In this document: in pieces, positions 38,326-47,373 of the stretch
How positions within the stretch are numbered: position 1 is the stretch's first letter
Layout: every line of letters begins with the position of its first letter
NCBI RefSeq assembly: GCF_014211975.1
Contig: NZ_CP060084.1
Coordinates: 3,607,001-3,671,000 of the forward strand
Direction: 5' to 3'
Length of the DNA stretch: 64,000 nucleotides
From: Teredinibacter haidensis
GTDB taxonomy: Bacteria; Pseudomonadota; Gammaproteobacteria; Pseudomonadales; Cellvibrionaceae
Made by a program: the position numbers and the translations under genes
The notes under the pieces: model-generated
Database searches by the model: none
Seen by the model: only the letters and a program-made list of their open reading frames with translations
What the model was told of the DNA's origin: nothing

Positions 38326-38712
38326 CTATACCTTTATTTTATACTTGAGATCATTAGCTTCATCGCCGGTCATACCCCGAAACCCCCACTGATGGGGAGC
38401 TTGCTCCTTGATAATAATTTCAATATCGACTGGCGCAATCGAAAGTTGACGCTCAATGTCTTTAAAAAGTGATTTAATCAGATTCTTCTGAGTTTCAACT
38501 TTACGACCAGACATCATATTTATTTCAATAACGGTGTACGCATCACTACGCCCCCCCGGATAATAGAAATCCTCCTTATCCATTGGTATAAACCGGTGTG
38601 CTCGCTTATCTTCGGGCATACCCAATACAGACTGCATAGAACTATGAATAACATCAGAAAGCTTTGACTTGATAGGATTAAGCTTTTCTTTGATTCCAAA
38701 AATCACGATCAT
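38326..38712 (-). CDS. Tautomerase family protein
   Basis: About 128 residues of the MIF/4-oxalocrotonate tautomerase superfamily (Tautomerase_2 type): MIVIFGIKEKLNPIKSKLSD, GMPEDKRAHRF, and near the end QAPHQWGFRGMTGDEA. The usual catalytic Pro2 is absent (Ile follows Met), so classical tautomerase activity is doubtful. ATG 38712 is preferred because AGGGA lies six bases before it; ATG 38718 is possible. Confidence 0.72.
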   Translation of the reverse strand: MIVIFGIKEKLNPIKSKLSDVIHSSMQSVLGMPEDKRAHRFIPMDKEDFYYPGGRSDAYTVIEINMMSGRKVETQKNLIKSLFKDIERQLSIAPVDIEIIIKEQAPHQWGFRGMTGDEANDLKYKIKV

Positions 38713-38733
38713 ATTCATTCCCTGATTACGCAT

Positions 38734-39243
38734 AGTGCTTTACCAAGCGGACAGCGATGCGGCGATTGCTCGTATAATTATAAGCGAGGTACACAAGCAA
38801 GCCATGCTTTATGAACCAAATTGCGTTATCTTTTATGTGCTTTTTACCCTTGCCATTGTATGCTCACTGTACATGGATCAAATCCCATATTTGGCTCAAC
38901 AGATTAATGATAATAGATTTCATACAAATCTCCCATATCAGCTTTCTTTGCTATTCGCACCCAAGCTTCCATGACATAGATAAAATTACCAGACAGCATT
39001 TCCGCCACAAGTATAGCTACAGTGTGTGCCTGGACCCCAACCTATTGCCTGCACCTCAAGAGCCGGCTATTGCGGCTTTCTGTAAAGACCATCAAGTATT
39101 TCGTCTATTCCACCCCAATGATGCACTTGAATGACGCTACATCGCTGTATTCTACGGCGATTCACTCCAACCCTGCTATAGTAGGCGTACCCCGCCGCTT
39201 ATTTGGCGGTTTTTTTGTTTTCGAACTTATTTTAAGGTGTTAT
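38734..39243. other. Region upstream of rhlE without a supported gene
   Basis: Short plus-strand frames exist. One ends VCLDPNLLPAPQEPAIAAFC and looks like the tail of a lost gene, but none is complete. A terminator at 39192-39216 lies just before rhlE. Confidence 0.4.
39192..39216 (+). terminator. Terminator immediately upstream of rhlE
   Basis: CCGCC, loop GCTTATTT, GGCGG, then seven T, ending 27 bases before the rhlE ATG. It may end a lost upstream gene, or attenuate rhlE if the promoter lies upstream. Confidence 0.7.
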
Positions 39244-40644
39244 ATGTCGTTTTCAAAGCTTGGTTTAAGTTCGTCATTGTTGCAAGCCATTGCCGACCAA
39301 GGTTATGTAACGCCTACCCCCATTCAAGAACGTGCCATCCCCGTTATTCTGGCGGGCAAAGATTTGATTGCTACCGCCCAAACAGGCACCGGTAAAACCG
39401 CCGGTTTTGTACTGCCCATCATTGATCGCATCGCAGGCCGTAAGCTGCGAGGTAAGCGTATTCGAGCGTTGGTTTTGGTACCTACCCGCGAGCTTGCCGT
39501 ACAGGTTGCCGATGATGTTGAGCGCTATGCTCGCCATTCGGACATCAGCTGCTTAGCCATGTATGGCGGCAGTGATATGGCAAGCCAGAAGCAACAATTG
39601 ATCGATGGCGTGGATATTGTCGTGGCAACGCCGGGCAGGTTGCTTGATATGGCGCATCAGCGCGCGCTACATTTCGATGAGCTTGAGTATGTGGTATTGG
39701 ATGAAGCCGATCGTATGCTCGACATGGGTTTTATCGCTGACATCAATAAAATTATCGAGCGCTTGCCAGCAGAACGTCAAAACTTACTGTTTTCAGCAAC
39801 CATGTCGGCATCGGTTAAGCAACTTATCAAAACAACGATTTTTCACGCAATCGAAATATCCTTAGCGGGCGACGACGTTAATAAGCCCGACATTTCACAG
39901 TGGCTGGTAACGGTCGATAAAGATAAAAAGTCGGCGCTGTTAAGCCACCTAATCCAATCGCATCAATGGCAGCAGGCGCTTATTTTTATTCGCACCAAAC
40001 ATGGTGCCGTTAAATTGGTGGAGCAGCTGGCAAAACGCGGCATAACCGCAGACTATATTCACGGCGATCGCAGCCAATCGGTTCGCAGTGAAATTCTGGC
40101 CGATTTCAAATCGGGAAAATGTGGTTTGCTAGTCGCAACAGGTGTGGCAGCTCGCGGGCTGGATATCGACGCTCTAGATCGTGTTGTCAATTACGATTTA
40201 CCCAACGAAGTTGACGAATACATTCACCGTATTGGCCGCACCGGTCGTGCGGGCGCAAAAGGCGAAGCGGTTTCACTGGTATCAAAAGATGACTTTAATG
40301 CACTTTGCGCTATTGAAAGTCGTTTGGACCATATTATTGAACGCCGAGATTTAGAAGAGTTCGCACCCAGAAAAATGGTGCCCATTTCTATTTTGAATTA
40401 CGTTCCAAAAAACAAGCGCCCGGATACTGAATCGACAATAGATGAGACCCGACAAAGAAAAAAAAATACGCCGTCAAAATCTAAGAACAAAAATAGCACG
40501 AGCGACGGCAACAAAGTCTCAAGTAAAAAAAATTCGTATGACGCGGAAAAAAAACCAAAAGTCTCTAATAAAGAAGCCAGTGCAGACGGATTTCCTTGGG
40601 GCAATAAAAAGGTTAAAAAGCACATTACTATCAAACCGCGCTAA
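39244..40644 (+). CDS. rhlE: DEAD-box RNA helicase, RhlE type
   Basis: 466 residues with the Q motif (TPTPIQERAIP), AQTGTGKT, PTRELA, DEAD, SAT, and HRIGRTGRAG, followed by a basic Lys/Asn/Ser-rich tail (about 405-466) for RNA binding. Acts in ribosome assembly or RNA decay. ATG 39244 is used because the helicase N-terminus MSFSKLGLSSSL begins there with AAGGTG upstream; the open frame runs back to 39022 without family match. Confidence 0.92.
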   Translation: MSFSKLGLSSSLLQAIADQGYVTPTPIQERAIPVILAGKDLIATAQTGTGKTAGFVLPIIDRIAGRKLRGKRIRALVLVPTRELAVQVADDVERYARHSDISCLAMYGGSDMASQKQQLIDGVDIVVATPGRLLDMAHQRALHFDELEYVVLDEADRMLDMGFIADINKIIERLPAERQNLLFSATMSASVKQLIKTTIFHAIEISLAGDDVNKPDISQWLVTVDKDKKSALLSHLIQSHQWQQALIFIRTKHGAVKLVEQLAKRGITADYIHGDRSQSVRSEILADFKSGKCGLLVATGVAARGLDIDALDRVVNYDLPNEVDEYIHRIGRTGRAGAKGEAVSLVSKDDFNALCAIESRLDHIIERRDLEEFAPRKMVPISILNYVPKNKRPDTESTIDETRQRKKNTPSKSKNKNSTSDGNKVSSKKNSYDAEKKPKVSNKEASADGFPWGNKKVKKHITIKPR

Positions 40645-40816
40645 TTACGGTGAGATTAACTCAGTAAGTGATAGCGGTACGATAGAAGAACCAACGACCC
40701 TGACCCTTTATATTTAAAGGTTCCATATGCTGAAAATCCGGACCATACATTATGTGTGGACACATCCCGGAATATGTAGTTGTGTTACACACGAAGGATG
40801 CCCACTACCACATAGA

Positions 40817-41098
40817 TCACCCTTTTTTTATACGTACTACTTTCATCATTTCAAAAGTCATGCCGGCTACAATTTCCTGCTCTGAGTAATAAGTCATATT
40901 CACTCTGGCACCTTTTAAACTCTGGTAATTGTCCTTACGCTTGAATCTAAAAGGTACATCACAACCCTCCACCATTACCGTATGCAAAACCCACTCTCCC
41001 TGCTCTCGTTGAATATGTGATATAACCTTCAACAATTCGGAGTGGACTAAATTTCTATTTTTTCCTACTAATTTTTTGGGATCTGATTGCATATTCAA
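40817..41098 (-). CDS. Conserved hypothetical small protein
   Basis: 93 residues, soluble and basic, with GEWVLHTVMVEGCDVPFRFKRK and GARVNMTYYSEQEIVAG; proteins of this type occur in several gammaproteobacteria but I cannot name a domain. Two nearby ATGs (41098, 41092) leave the start uncertain by two residues. Convergent with rhlE. Confidence 0.6.
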   Translation of the reverse strand: MNMQSDPKKLVGKNRNLVHSELLKVISHIQREQGEWVLHTVMVEGCDVPFRFKRKDNYQSLKGARVNMTYYSEQEIVAGMTFEMMKVVRIKKG

Positions 41099-41658
41099 TA
41101 TTGAATAATCTTTAACTTAACCAATAGTTGCTAATTGAGCGCGGAGTCTTTGGATAATATTGAAATTAGACTCTAAAAGCTATCAGTTGACGCTATATAA
41201 CCCAAATTAACAGCCTTGCGGAAAGCCAATAACACCTCAAACACCCACTTTAGCAAGTCAGTATACTTTGATATTTTTTAGCGATTTACTGGGTTTTGAC
41301 CAAATATCAGCAACCCAAACTTTCGGCGACACTTTTGTGGTGATTGTGTATTTCCCAGTTCTATCGAAGCAGCTTCATTATATAGCTATTCCGCTATAAT
41401 CTGGTAAGAAAGTAGATGAGAGGCTCGCTATTGGTGGGCGAAACGCTGGGTCATGAAGATTACCAGAGGATTTTAGTGCCGTACTCAGCACTAAAGGAGC
41501 GTCCTTTTCATTGCATGACAACCGCTCGAATTGGTCTTGTCAGAAAATTCATCGAGTACAGTCACAGCTAAAAACAAGCAAGAAAACAGCGTTAATCAAC
41601 AGAATTTTTTAGTGCGTCTACTTTTTGGTACCCAAATTGTATTGTTTATTGCGTTCCC
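41099..41658. other. Intergenic region, no gene seen
   Basis: 560 bases between a small hypothetical gene and the MFS exporter. A short hairpin (TTTAGTGC / GCACTAAA, 41472-41495) is the only structure noted. No supported coding sequence. Confidence 0.5.
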
Positions 41659-42825
41659 CTAGTGACGTTTAGTCCAAATCAAAATAACACAGACTAAAGA
41701 ACAAAAAGCCATTGCCATAACAATGGAACCAATAGTTTCCGGTAACAATGTCGATGCGGCTGAGATCAGCCCAGCTACTGAAAACTGCGTTGCCCCCATC
41801 AAAGCAGCCGCGGTTCCACCATTTTTACTAAAATGGTCCATGTAACAAGCTTGAATATTTGGTGAAATCGCCCCCATTACCCCTATGGTTAATACCATCG
41901 CGGCTACAAATAACCTGAGTTGTGGCTGGAATATGCTAACCAGCAATAATATTAGTGCCGCTATAAGTTGCAGAGTTAAACTCAACTTCAAAATGAGCTC
42001 AGGTGGAAAATGGTTAAGTAGCCGACGGTTAGCGATATTCATCAACATCATCAGCGCCACATTAGCGGAAAAAAGAATTGAAAAAAGTTGGGGTCCAACA
42101 CCAAAATGTTGCTGATAAATAAATGAAGAGTGAGTGATAAATAACATCAACACCGAAAACGCGAGAGCGCCGACAAATAACAGACGCATTGCGGATTTAT
42201 TCGACATCACTTCTTTATAGCGCTGCAACGCACTGACTTTCCCCAATTGAGGGGTCGTTTGGTAATGCTTGAAAACCAGTAGTTTTAATAAAACAATCAC
42301 CAGTAATGAGTAACCACCCAGAAAGATAAATATTGTAGGCCAGCCAATAAAGCTAACTATTAATGCACCAATATTGGGCGCAAGTGCTGGTGCTAACACC
42401 ATCAACAAACCAATTAAGCTAAAAAATTTGGCGGCTTCTTTTCCTGACAAGCGATCACGCACCAAGGCAGGCACTGTCACTATCGCCCATCCGCCGCCGA
42501 AGGCCTGCAGTATTCTCAGCAGCAAAAATTCAATCAAAGTGTCTGCACCTGCCAACAGAAAGCTGGCGATGGAAAATATACTCATGCCGAGCAACATGAT
42601 TCGACTACGGCCGAAATGGTCGGATAGGGGACCACCGCAAAGTTGTCCAAATGCCAAAAAGAAGATGTAAATAGATATGGTTAGTGACACTTGATGAACG
42701 GAAACACGGAGGCTTTCAGCTATAACAGGAAAGGCCGGTAGGTAGGTATCCAAGGCTAGTGGGCCTAAAGCCATTGTCATGGCCAATATTGTTGCAATTT
42801 TTACATGGCTGTTATTAGGTTTCAA
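41659..42825 (-). CDS. Bcr/CflA family drug-resistance transporter
   Basis: 388-residue major facilitator with 12 hydrophobic segments. ALGPLALDTYLPAFP and LAFGQLCGGPLSDHFGRS are the Bcr/CflA signatures; the second is motif A between helices 2 and 3. Likely exports drugs or small metabolites by proton antiport. The start is TTG at 42825, with only a weak ribosome binding site. It is near the MarR gene but separated from its operator by the SIP remnant, so regulation by that MarR is possible but not shown. Confidence 0.86.
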   Translation of the reverse strand: MKPNNSHVKIATILAMTMALGPLALDTYLPAFPVIAESLRVSVHQVSLTISIYIFFLAFGQLCGGPLSDHFGRSRIMLLGMSIFSIASFLLAGADTLIEFLLLRILQAFGGGWAIVTVPALVRDRLSGKEAAKFFSLIGLLMVLAPALAPNIGALIVSFIGWPTIFIFLGGYSLLVIVLLKLLVFKHYQTTPQLGKVSALQRYKEVMSNKSAMRLLFVGALAFSVLMLFITHSSFIYQQHFGVGPQLFSILFSANVALMMLMNIANRRLLNHFPPELILKLSLTLQLIAALILLLVSIFQPQLRLFVAAMVLTIGVMGAISPNIQACYMDHFSKNGGTAAALMGATQFSVAGLISAASTLLPETIGSIVMAMAFCSLVCVILIWTKRH

Positions 42826-43091
42826 AATCTACTCGTGGTGTAATTAAGTAAAGTAAAATCACTATCATAGTGGGTTTCGTTTTTCATCAGAATTGAATCG
42901 GTCAGCATCCATACATTTTCCAATAAGCAGCGTCACAGGTGCTCATAACGACTGCACGTTAGTTTTCTCAGTAGCATGCTTTTTACCGCTATGAATTAAC
43001 TGGTTTCTAACCCAATAAATATCTGACTGTTGTAGGCATTTCCGTGAAAAAACTCGCCACGCAGCCGCAATATCGGCGGGGCCTGCATCTT

Positions 43092-43415
43092 CTATTCACC
43101 AACCAACAAATAACTGTCAGCACTAAAATCAGTTAATTTGCGCGCACCAGAACCAGCTATATCTAACGCGTGCGGAGCCCGATTGGCCGCTGGCGCTTCA
43201 TGGCGATTTACCACAGAATCGATAGCCAATTTTTGGCGAGTCGGCTCAAACGCGCGAAGGGCATAAGAGCGGTTCAAGGCAGTTTTAGCACTGTTGATAT
43301 CTAAATTCGGTAGGGCACTTCTTGGTTCAGGCAATACGACGTTGACATGGACACCATCATGACCGGATGGAAAATCGCCTAGTTCTGAACCAGTTAATAC
43401 AAAGCGCTTATTCAT
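43092..43415 (-). pseudogene. Siderophore-interacting protein, truncated
   Basis: MNKRFVLTGSELGDFPSGHD, NRSYALRAFEPTRQKLAIDSV and ADSYLLVGE match the FAD-binding half of siderophore-interacting ferric reductases (SIP). The frame stops right after LLVGE. Beyond the stop APPILR still resembles the family's ALPAILR, so the stop and a following indel broke the gene and the NAD-binding half is gone. The family N-terminus is also slightly short. It lies head-to-head with marR across the palindrome. Confidence 0.6.
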
Positions 43416-43469
43416 CAAGCCGCATAACGACTTGTGATTGGCAAATATAGTTGATAAAGTCAATAATAC

Positions 43470-43498
43470 CCACATGGTTGACATTGTCAACCATGTGG
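43470..43498. promoter_or_regulatory. Perfect palindromic operator upstream of marR
   Basis: CCACATGGTTGAC, ATT, GTCAACCATGTGG: a perfect 13-base inverted repeat with a three-base centre, 20 bases before the marR ATG and between the two divergent genes. MarR dimers bind such sites, commonly with a GTTGAC/GTCAAC core, so autoregulation and control of the SIP gene are likely. Binding is inferred. Confidence 0.75.
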
Positions 43499-43518
43499 CG
43501 GCTATTTAGGAGACATAA

Positions 43519-43953
43519 ATGACATTACGAGAATATATTCTCAGCCTTTCGCAGTTTTACCGTGTCGAAATCAGAGCGGCGGTCAACGCTAGCGAGCTGG
43601 GTTTAAATGGTATGCATGTACGTTGTTTACATGTGATTGCCAATACCCAGGAGTGTACGGCCAATTGTATCGTAAAAAATATGGGGCGAGACAAGGCTCA
43701 AATAGCTCGATTAGTGAAAGAAATGATAGGCAAAGGTTGGCTTGAGAAGCAAGCCTGTAGCCAAGACAAGCGCAGCCAGATTTTGACCCTGTCGGAAAGT
43801 GGCAGCCAGCTGCAAGACAAAATAAACCTGCTTGAACACGAGCTAGAACGCACTATATTGGCGGGATTATCTCCGCAAGACGAAGCTGATTTTCAGCGTA
43901 TCGCGCAGCGGATGCTGGCCAACTTATCTCATAAAAATGTGCACAATGACTAG
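43519..43953 (+). CDS. MarR family transcriptional regulator
   Basis: 144 residues, winged helix with recognition region NCIVKNMGRDKAQIARLVKEM and wing DKRSQILTLSESG. TAGGAG lies before the ATG. Probably represses itself and the adjacent SIP remnant through the palindrome at 43470. The ligand is unknown. Last plus-strand gene before the integron array. Confidence 0.85.
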   Translation: MTLREYILSLSQFYRVEIRAAVNASELGLNGMHVRCLHVIANTQECTANCIVKNMGRDKAQIARLVKEMIGKGWLEKQACSQDKRSQILTLSESGSQLQDKINLLEHELERTILAGLSPQDEADFQRIAQRMLANLSHKNVHND

Positions 43954-44028
43954 CCCTTACCATTCGCGTTTTGCTGGCTACTAATTGTGGGCAACACGGA
44001 ATTGAGGTTCACCTAAAAATGTAAAATG

Positions 44029-44655
44029 CTAATCACACCAAAAGCAGTGATTCACCAATAATTTCCATTCTTCTTTTTCTTCTTCTTGGTAGATCATTGC
44101 TCCAATCTCACCATACATTAATTTGTAAGAAACCCAAACTTCATTCCTGCCATTTTCATCAATATCAGTTATAGCGTGGATAAACACACCCGATTCCTTA
44201 GCAATATTCTCAAGCGATAGAGACAGTTGATTCTTGTTTATAAAATGACGCCCCCACTCATTTCTTGAAAAGAAACTATAGAAGCTCATATTTTTAGATT
44301 GATTATTACTTGAATTAACAGCAGCGCTATCAATACTTTTATAAAAAAATGTATCCGGTTTTTCCTCGCTAGATATTTTTCCTAGCGTTCCTACCTTATC
44401 TTCTCCTAAAACATCCTGATAATTTTCAGAGCCCGATATCTCAAGAGTATTAACGGAATCCCTTATAAACAATGGCTCGATACCTTTTGGAATGCTTGAA
44501 TGCGAGCCAGCTAAAACTTTGAACTGATTATTTTCAACCGACAAGACTGGATGAAAATTACCATCGCGTACGTATCCATAGACTGGCACGGACTTTTTTT
44601 CCGTAATGCTATAGCTTGCAAATAGTATTAGGAATATTGCGAAGATATATTTCAT
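44029..44655 (-). CDS. Terminal integron cassette: exported protein of unknown function
   Basis: 208 residues with a signal peptide (MKYIFAIFLILFASYS) and a polar secreted body ending VNHCFWCD with two Cys. No family recognised. Its own attC would lie below 44029 but none is evident. Instead a 31-base stretch at 44002-44032 matches the start of noncoding cassette family B (29 of 31), hinting at a recombination or deletion junction at the distal end of the array. Confidence 0.62.
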   Translation of the reverse strand: MKYIFAIFLILFASYSITEKKSVPVYGYVRDGNFHPVLSVENNQFKVLAGSHSSIPKGIEPLFIRDSVNTLEISGSENYQDVLGEDKVGTLGKISSEEKPDTFFYKSIDSAAVNSSNNQSKNMSFYSFFSRNEWGRHFINKNQLSLSLENIAKESGVFIHAITDIDENGRNEVWVSYKLMYGEIGAMIYQEEEKEEWKLLVNHCFWCD

Positions 44656-44661
44656 TTGGAA

Positions 44662-44775
44662 CCCTAACGCCCTGCAGCAGCGGCCGTAGTGGAGGTGGAT
44701 TTTATATGTTAGCGTAAGCGTTAAGACATATAAAAAACACCGGAACGTAGGTCCTGCTGACTGAGTTTGTTATAC
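44662..44775 (-). repeat. attC 1
   Basis: Core sites CCCTAAC (left) and GTTATAC (right), arms GCAGCAG / CTGCTG. Belongs to the 136-residue protein cassette to its right. Confidence 0.85.
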
Positions 44776-44849
44776 ATTTAATTCGTTACTGTATTAAAAA
44801 CTGAGAGATCAATAATTGTGCCTTTCTCAACCGATACTTCTAATATAGT

Positions 44850-45260
44850 TTAATCATAGAAAGCCTGATTATTTATTGGTCTCTGATAGAGCCAAACGAT
44901 CTCATTTTTCCCTTCAATCAGCTCTACTCCCAGCAAGGAAGATGCATTAGCTGCATTTAGACCAATACGTAATCCCATGGAGTTACTTGTACTTACTTTA
45001 CTCGATGCGCGCCTGCAATTTAACTCCGGTGATATGGAATAGAAAGAATACCCTTCTCCGACAACATTTTCAGAAAAAACCACAAAAACGCTACCTACGT
45101 TGTAACAATATTTCTTGCTTCTATGATGCCCAGTTATCGGCTCCCCTTCATAAACCTTCGATTCTGGTAAAAGTAAAAGATTCACTGGTGGAGGGGATTT
45201 TATCTCGGCACCAACCGCCATACCCGACAAAATCAAAATTGAAAAAATAATGTGCTTCAT
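44850..45260 (-). CDS. Cassette gene: exported protein of unknown function
   Basis: 136 residues with signal peptide MKHIIFSILILSGMAVGAE and a mature domain with two Cys and SEN/GYSFYSI strands. Unknown family. About 75 bases separate the stop from attC 1, more than in most cassettes here. Confidence 0.6.
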   Translation of the reverse strand: MKHIIFSILILSGMAVGAEIKSPPPVNLLLLPESKVYEGEPITGHHRSKKYCYNVGSVFVVFSENVVGEGYSFYSISPELNCRRASSKVSTSNSMGLRIGLNAANASSLLGVELIEGKNEIVWLYQRPINNQAFYD

Positions 45261-45270
45261 ACTTGTTTCC

Positions 45271-45390
45271 TTATAACGCCGAGCTCACCGGCGCATATTG
45301 CGGAGAGCGTTTTTATGTAAAATAGAGCACCGCGACATACATAAAAACGAGCGTAGCAATATGCGTCCGAGTGCAGCGATTTGGTTACTA
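45271..45390 (-). repeat. attC 2
   Basis: Core TTATAAC and GTTACTA. Nearly identical to the attC of noncoding family C (46401, 60170) but linked here to a different cargo, a lipoprotein gene whose TAG lies in the right core. Confidence 0.9.
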
Positions 45391-45870
45391 CCAGTCTCTT
45401 AATATCGATAGCTTTTTAAGCGCTTCTTCCTCGGGGACTAAGACCCAACCAACAGTGTAACCACCAAATATATTTACATAACTCATTTGTAGAGCGTTAT
45501 ATTTATCCTCTTGAGTCTCAACCTTTCTAGACTCAAGGTAATACACGCTCCCGCCATTGAAACTGGACGTGAACTTTCTCATTTCTACACCTAGATCAAT
45601 CATGGCATCTGGACGAAATGAAAAGGAGTGTTCACCTGGACTTAGCACAACTTTGACATATCCAGGATTCCCTATACAACCACGTTCCTCCTCATTAACA
45701 GTTACAATTATACACGCAGTAGACCCAAACTCCTTTTCGGGAACGTAGAAATATACAACTGACTCTGAGGCACCTGGATCCTCGTGAATTTTGAATAATT
45801 CACCTTTAGGTGTCACTGATGCGCAACCAACAAATAAGATAATGATTGGCAAAATAAATATTCTTTTCAA
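45388..45870 (-). CDS. Cassette gene: lipoprotein, DUF2846-like
   Basis: 160 residues; signal peptide with lipobox LFVGCAS, so lipid-anchored. ESVVYFYVPEKEFGSTACII, a GHS-type turn (LSPGEHSFSF) and SVYYLESRKV resemble the DUF2846 fold, a family of small lipoproteins of unknown role. The stop overlaps the attC 2 core. Confidence 0.62.
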   Translation of the reverse strand: MKRIFILPIIILFVGCASVTPKGELFKIHEDPGASESVVYFYVPEKEFGSTACIIVTVNEEERGCIGNPGYVKVVLSPGEHSFSFRPDAMIDLGVEMRKFTSSFNGGSVYYLESRKVETQEDKYNALQMSYVNIFGGYTVGWVLVPEEEALKKLSILRDW

Positions 45871-45893
45871 TTTCTACTCCTAGGTTAAATTAA

Positions 45894-45962
45894 ATGTAAC
45901 GCCGCCATAATTTGCCGCCTGAAGCGCAGCGTAAGGCGGTCAAATTGATGGCTTTGTTACAC
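45894..45962 (-). repeat. attC 3
   Basis: Short site (69 bp) with core ATGTAAC and GTTACAC and arms GCCGCC..GGCGG around GAAGCGCAGCGTAA. Confidence 0.85.
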
Positions 45963-46382
45963 ATTTTCATCTTCGTCATCAGGGCCATAAATATCCAAAT
46001 CTAAAAGTATTTTTCGCTCACCCAATTTAAGCAATGATTCTGGACTTAAACTAATACCTTCCATATCTCTCTCCATGAAAATTCCGCAGAATAAATCTAC
46101 TCGATACTTCTTAGTCAGAGTATTCCACACTCCTAAATCGTCAGTTAGTTTATCCGAAATTTCAGTTATTTGTAGATCTAGATCTCCTGGGATTTTCTCC
46201 GTTGCGAAAATACGCCACATTCCAGATTTTGCTACTCGAATTTTACCGGAAGGTAGCTTTACCTCCTCACCTTTTTGCTGCCCATTAGAAGGCATACACC
46301 CAAGCGATGCTGATATGTCAGCAGGTAGTAAATCATCTCCAATTATACGAAGAGTGGCTTTTGTTCTACTAATCGTTGCCAT
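45957..46382 (-). CDS. Cassette gene: DUF4279 domain protein
   Basis: 141 residues, soluble. TLRIIGDDLLPADISASLGC, WRIFATEK, the central VDLFCGIF and C-terminal SPESLLKLGERKILLDLDIY are the DUF4279 pattern. This family is often found as a stand-alone immunity-type protein near toxins. Stop TAA lies in the attC 3 core. Immunity function is inference. Confidence 0.75.
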   Translation of the reverse strand: MATISRTKATLRIIGDDLLPADISASLGCMPSNGQQKGEEVKLPSGKIRVAKSGMWRIFATEKIPGDLDLQITEISDKLTDDLGVWNTLTKKYRVDLFCGIFMERDMEGISLSPESLLKLGERKILLDLDIYGPDDEDENV

Positions 46383-46400
46383 ATAGCTCTACTACATAGT

Positions 46401-46519
46401 GTGTAACGCCGAGCTCACCGGCGCATATTGCGGAGAGCGTTTTTATGTAAAATGGAGCACCGCGACATACATAAAAACGAGCGTAGCAATATGCGTCCGA
46501 GTGCAGCGATTTGTTATGG
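46401..46519 (-). repeat. attC 4 (family C)
   Basis: Core GTGTAAC and GTTATGG; arms GAGCTCACCGGCGCATATTG / CAATATGCGTCCGAGTGC. Heads noncoding cassette C1. Confidence 0.9.
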
Positions 46520-46874
46520 AGCTGGGTGGCACTTATTCTCTACAGCGCTCTTTGTGGAGCTTTAGCGAAACCAATACCCCGAAAAAAACCCAACCAGTTT
46601 AAACTACAATTCTTGTAATACGTACCTTCTTGATGGAGCTTTGAAGATGCGAGTCACCCATTTTCTTTTCGCAGTGGAATCTTAAACGGTGAGCCAAGGA
46701 ACGAATAGTTTTAGACTCACCTTATTCCAATGCTTTCTATTGGAACCACTTGGCTACTTTCTTGCGCCGAGTGAAACTATTTGTTCTTTCTCGACGATTG
46801 CACTTACTAAACTGCGAACTCTCAAATTAGAAAAGATTCTGGAACCACAAATAAATTATTTAAACCCGCCCTAA
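46407..46874 (-). repeat. Noncoding cassette family C, copy 1
   Basis: 468-bp cassette repeated at 60176. No convincing gene on either strand. Beyond the attC it holds a hairpin TTCCAAT / ATTGGAA (near 46725) and a GGTGAG / CTCACC pair enclosing it. Directly followed by a family A cassette, as is copy 2. Confidence 0.8.
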
Positions 46875-46956
46875 CGTTTTGCTAAACGGCGCAGCTTGCT
46901 GCGTCCAGTGGAGGCCGTCTTTTTGGCCGGAACGATGTTTAAGTAATTTGTTATAA
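46869..46956 (-). repeat. attC 5 (family A)
   Basis: Core CCCTAAC and GTTATAA; arms AACGGCGCAGCTTGCTGCGT. 88 bp. Seven near-identical copies in the window. Confidence 0.93.
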
Positions 46957-47284
46957 GCGGAACCGTACCGAACTTTCTAGTGAGGACCACAATACCTTAC
47001 TCGAATACCATACTTCAATATTTGGACTTAGCCCACGCGAAGATGGTTGGAACGGAATCAAACAGCCAACAACAAACTGATTGACTAAGCCAAACTATAT
47101 TGTTGTTCTTTAACGATTTAGTTTGGCTGGTATAACTCGCACCTAGAACGAACACTCTTAACCTCAAACTGTGGCGGCCTACAGGCGGCCCTTTAGGTTA
47201 AAAGTGATTACACAAAGCTCTCAGAAAGCTCGTTGCTCAATTGAAACACGTAAAAACTTTACAACTAACTACGAGCGCTTATAA
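46875..47284 (-). repeat. Noncoding cassette family A, copy 1
   Basis: 410 bp. The conserved hairpin is at 47089-47127 with loop GTTCTTT; one substitution (AACAAT to AACGAT) keeps a G-U pair on the plus strand. GGCCT..CGGCC stem near 47178. No frame is conserved with other copies. Confidence 0.85.
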
Positions 47285-47373
47285 CGTCGCCATTTGCGGC
47301 CGTAGTGTAGGCGCGAAGCGCCGAAAGAAGGTCCAGAGAGCGAAGCGAACGAGGCAAGATGGCCTTGTTAAGC
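47279..47373 (-). repeat. attC 6
   Basis: Core TTATAAC and GTTAAGC; contains GTAGGCGCGAAGCGCCGAAAG. The following gene's TAA is inside the right core. Confidence 0.88.

Noticed and set aside
38735..39134. Plus-strand frames before rhlE
   Set aside because: No ribosome binding site, no family match, and two overlapping frames of similar quality.
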